From: Stenogyne calaminthoides
Lineage: Eukaryota > Streptophyta > Magnoliopsida > Lamiales > Lamiaceae
Reading direction: 5' to 3'
DNA: 64,000 bases
Assembly (NCBI GenBank): GCA_037126765.1
Contig: JBBCBC010000016.1
Location: 12,388,728-12,452,727, forward strand
Below the pieces are notes generated by a model. It worked only from the letters and a program-made list of their open reading frames with translations, was not told the origin of the DNA and made no database searches. Shown one piece after another: positions 61,301 to 64,000 of this stretch (the first letter of the stretch is position 1; every line of letters begins with the position of its first letter). The position numbers were made by a program, and so were the translations under genes.

Positions 61301-62113
61301 GATCGAATTTATGATTAATGGGCTGCACTATCAGGGCACCATCTACACCAGCTTCTCCCATTCTCTATAAAACGAAAAGCTTAAATTCAGTACGTAAAAA
61401 AGCTATATCTGGAGTTAGAATATTTCGTCCATCCAAAATGCAGATTTCTAGGAACATTAAAACCCAAAATGCATCTTTCTCTTGCCACAAAAACTGGGTC
61501 TACCAAATAAAAAGCTTCTGAAAAAAAAAGACATATACAATGCATTTTCCCCAACTACTCCCAAAACAACACAAACATGGCATTCGTTTTTAAACACATT
61601 CAGTGAAGTTCAATCTATAGTGTTCAACAAATGAATCCGGCCATTAAATCGTTAATAGGAGTTCTTTTTCAGTTTAATTCCAAATTTAATCAAATACAAG
61701 AATGTGCAAAATTGAAGTGTTAAACATCACCCTCAAAATTGAAAGAACTGATTCACCACATACCTACCTCAAGCAAGAAGTCAACATGACCCGTCAATGT
61801 GGGCTCCTGCCCCGGAAAATATGGGTATTTTTCTGCAGCCTAAAAAAGAAAAGAAAGCGGGAAATCATCAAGAATTCAAGGTGGAAAAGGTTGGAATTCA
61901 AAGATTCACCTGCTGAGGCGATGCCCAAACGTGCAAATGGGAATCAATAACTTTGGGGGAACTGGGAGTCGCCATTAGAGCTCTGGTTCGTAATCTGCGA
62001 GGTCTTGAAGGGGAAACTGAAGAAGAAGGGCAATATACTCCTTTGAAGCTGCGAAGTTGAGAAAGTTGAGTTGTGATGGGCTGCAACCAGCTCTGTTTTG
62101 ATACCACAGGCAT
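58336..62113 (-). CDS. Amidohydrolase-2 family metal-dependent hydrolase, probably organellar
   Basis: Ten exons, minus strand: 62113-61910, 61839-61768, 61364-61285, 61095-60996, 60919-60866, 60328-60251, 60106-60009, 59924-59867, 58986-58865, 58492-58336. All introns are GT-AG and the joined frame is open for 340 residues. An N-terminal extension of about 46 residues, rich in Ser, Arg and Gln, looks like a transit peptide; a second Met (47) starts the core. Family hallmarks: HxH metal site IDSHLHVW (His59, His61), QPINHK (106-111), LLDHLGF (His221) and WGSDFP (Asp290). These mark TIM-barrel hydrolases of the amidohydrolase-2 superfamily. The substrate is unknown; relatives hydrolyse lactones or amides. 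All key residues are present. Confidence 0.92.
58555..58815. repeat. MITE-like repeat in amidohydrolase intron 9
   Basis: TTTTAAAAATAGTGTGTAAA, GGAGAGAGCG and GGATTTGAAATCC words resemble MITE-like DNA in EXA1 introns; ends are not defined. Confidence 0.4.
59409..59552. repeat. Small repeat family M, copy in amidohydrolase intron 8
   Basis: Best preserved copy: ATGCACTAGTTGCAACAAGTG left end, GTGCACAAGTTGCATGGTGC right end, with internal units TATTAGTTGTTTTCACTGAA and TATTGGTTGTTTCCGTTGAA. Confidence 0.7.
60460..60785. mobile_element. MITE-like element in amidohydrolase intron 5
   Basis: TAGTCCTATAAGTTTACA on the left and the inverted relative TGCAAACTTACAGGACCC on the right bound about 325 bp of non-coding DNA between exons 6 and 5. 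Subterminal parts also pair (CAACTTTCAGAATGCA and inverted). Confidence 0.65.
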
Positions 62114-62179
62114 AGTGGAATTCGATGTTGGGAATTTCTCAAATTTCGGTTGTTAATAAATAAAATGTATCCTATAAAA
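62114..62179 (-). promoter_or_regulatory. Core promoter candidate of the amidohydrolase
   Basis: On the minus strand TTTTATAGGATAC (62169-62181) lies about 60 bp before the ATG and is the only TATA-like word nearby; the minisatellite begins right behind it. Start site not determinable. Confidence 0.35.
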
Positions 62180-62400
62180 CTTGTTTTACTGTGAAACTGA
62201 TTCATTTTTACACTTCAATTATCATGATTATAACGTTTAGTAATATAAGTCACACTCTTCAATTAATACGACTATATTCTCTGCCGTAATATAAGCCACA
62301 CCCTTCATTTTTATGAATAATACTATTTATAGTAAAAAAAAATCACATTGTTCAGTTATATAACTAATAATTTTTAATAATATAAATTCACACTCATTCT
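62180..62400. repeat. Minisatellite, inverted relative of 25316-25500
   Basis: TAATATAAGTCACACTCTTC and TAATATAAGCCACACCCTTC units, with the same edge motif (GTGAAACTGAT) that ends the copy at 25500. Confidence 0.7.
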
Positions 62401-62508
62401 TAGGTTTTAGTGAAATTTATTCACCCTATACTTTACCAAAATCGTAAATAATTGGGTATCAGTCGCCACATTATTATTCTGCTTATTACTTCCTCCGATT
62501 CCATATTA

Positions 62509-63171
62509 GGAGGGTGTTTGCAAAAAAATTATAACTTTGAAAAATTGATTAAAATTTGTGATTATGAAAAAATGATTAGTAGTAGAAATTGATAGCTTTT
62601 GTAAAAAACAATAAAAAAATTGATAGTGTTTGCAAAGAAAATTATGTCTTATAGAAAGATTATAAAAATTGATAGTGCTCTCAAAGAAAGTCATAAAAAT
62701 AGATTAATAAGTTATTAGAAACACTCCATTTGAAGTTTTTAGCTTATATGTTTTGATAGCTTATTTACAGGTATTTGCAAAAAATATATTCTTTTAAATA
62801 AGTGATTAAAATTAGTGATTATGAAAAAATTGATTAATAGTAGAAGTTGATGGTGTTTGTAAAAAAGATCATAGAAAAGTTGATTGTGTTTGCAAAAATA
62901 AAATAAAATTAATAATACTTTAAAAAAATGCTCATAAGCTACCAAAAGCACATCTCTTTCAACTTTTAGCTTATAGGTTTTGAGGGATTATTTAATCTAA
63001 TAAAAGAGAAATAAAACACTCCAAATTGCTTATGCACACAATTATAGGTGATTATAATCACTTACAATTTCTTGCAAACACCCTCTAAATCTAATAAAAG
63101 GGAAATAAAACATTTCAACTACACACAATTCATATGGAGTATAATCCCTTATATTTTTTTGCAAACGCTCC
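62509..63171. mobile_element. MITE-like element upstream of the amidohydrolase, 663 bp
   Basis: Ends GGAGGGTGTTTGCAAAAAAA and the inverted TTTTTTTGCAAACGCTCC, flanked by TTA on both sides (62506-62508 and 63172-63174). A second inverted end, TTGCAAACACCCTC, occurs near 63072, so the right end appears duplicated. Internal GATAGTGTTTGCAAA units recur. Confidence 0.75.
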
Positions 63172-63197
63172 TTAACTTGTACACATACTTGTGTTAG

Positions 63198-64000
63198 TGT
63201 TAGTGTTAGTGTCCTAGAGACAATCCTTGTATGGACATAATACTAAGATAATATTCAGTGTTGGTTTAATATTATTATTTATTTAATATTAAATGTTTGA
63301 CGTTATACTTATTAGAATATTATGTTTGATTTTTTCCATTTGTTCTTATTTGTGTTCCCTTGAATCACTGCTGTCATTGAGATGTGAGAACTCATATAAC
63401 TTAAGCATGATTCTCAAATAGCCCCGATCAAGGATCATCAAGAATGAGATATTGATGATGCAATGGAGATTGGTGTGCGATCTGCATCATACTCTTAGAG
63501 AGTGTAGTAAGATCTCACTTACTACGAGATACTAGGTATCTCATGATGGATGCACAAATACCTTAGAGGGTATTGGTATACCCATCCGAGCAACTGTTTG
63601 ATGTAGTTCCACTATATGTGTCTACGGGTGTCTCGGTTAGTGGGAGCGATGTGATACTCATTTGACTTGATGTCAATACACACGACATGTGTGGAGTGAT
63701 GAACTTTGACCATGACTGACGCTTGCACTCTTCCATGGGTAGATATGGCTAGGATTGAGTTCATACGAAGTGCATGTGCGTGGTAGTTGAGCCAAGAATA
63801 AGATTCATTCCTCAAAGTGGATTTAGAGAGAATACTCATCTTCTCATCATAATTGGATCAAAGTCATTGGTCAATGCACGTCAACTTGGACTTTGTGGCC
63901 AAGTGTGACATAAATGATCAATTAGTGATTGGAGATAATATGATTAAGTTATTTGAATAAACACTTCATCATGTTCAAGACTAATCGAGTATTCGTGAGT
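63198..64000 (+). mobile_element. Copia C family LTR, cut by the window end
   Basis: Begins TGTTAGTGTTAGTGTCC and follows the minus-strand sequence of the Copia C LTR to the window end. It has no insertion at the B3 target (TTGGACTTTGTGGCCAAG near 63886). Whether it is a solo LTR or part of a full element lies outside the window. Confidence 0.93.

Overview
This is nuclear DNA from a flowering plant, almost certainly a eudicot. It is AT-rich, its genes carry many short GT-AG introns, and long stretches consist of Ty1/copia retrotransposons, LINE remnants and small inverted-repeat (MITE-type) elements. The gene families (plant BAG co-chaperone with IQ motif, plant-type aromatic amino acid decarboxylase, EXA1-type GYF protein) are plant ones. 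I cannot name the species from sequence alone; an asterid is a guess.

Layout. (1) 202-11919: a hAT-like inverted-repeat element is split by a full-length but dead copia element (Copia A, 1240-11855), which is itself split by a solo LTR (6275-8128). (2) 13490-15010: a frameshifted BAG co-chaperone copy, followed by a wrecked aromatic amino acid decarboxylase on the minus strand. (3) 16781-21260: a MITE with a 10-bp target duplication, then a large foldback structure (arms near 17.70-18.27 kb and 20.53-21.09 kb) dense in the 7-mer GTAACAC. (4) 21800-23410: the intact BAG paralogue with a heat-shock-element-like promoter. (5) 23.56-25.5 kb: LINE remnants and a minisatellite. (6) 26095-39097: a second dead copia element (Copia C, minus strand) carrying two more solo LTRs. 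(7) 39.2-45.7 kb: a Tourist-like MITE, a fourth related solo LTR and featureless AT-rich DNA. (8) 46029-54450: a 12-exon gene for an EXA1-like GYF-domain protein, with an apparent 1-nt deletion in exon 7. (9) 54701-55710: a 1.0-kb hAT-like element with an exact 8-bp target duplication. (10) 58336-62113, minus strand: a complete 10-exon amidohydrolase gene whose near-upstream DNA is almost entirely repeat-derived. (11) 63198 to the window end: another LTR of the Copia C family.

Functional content. Three host genes look real: BAG (22081-23091), EXA1-like and the amidohydrolase. They are unrelated in role and do not form a cluster or operon. I assembled the exon structures by reading splice sites and checking that codon phase is kept across every junction; the only break is in EXA1-like exon 7.

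I see no CRISPR array, complete tRNA or rRNA gene, or virus-derived locus. The most unusual structures are the GTAACAC-rich foldback, the exon-7 frameshift, a recurrent small MITE family sitting in introns, and the repeat-built promoter of the amidohydrolase.
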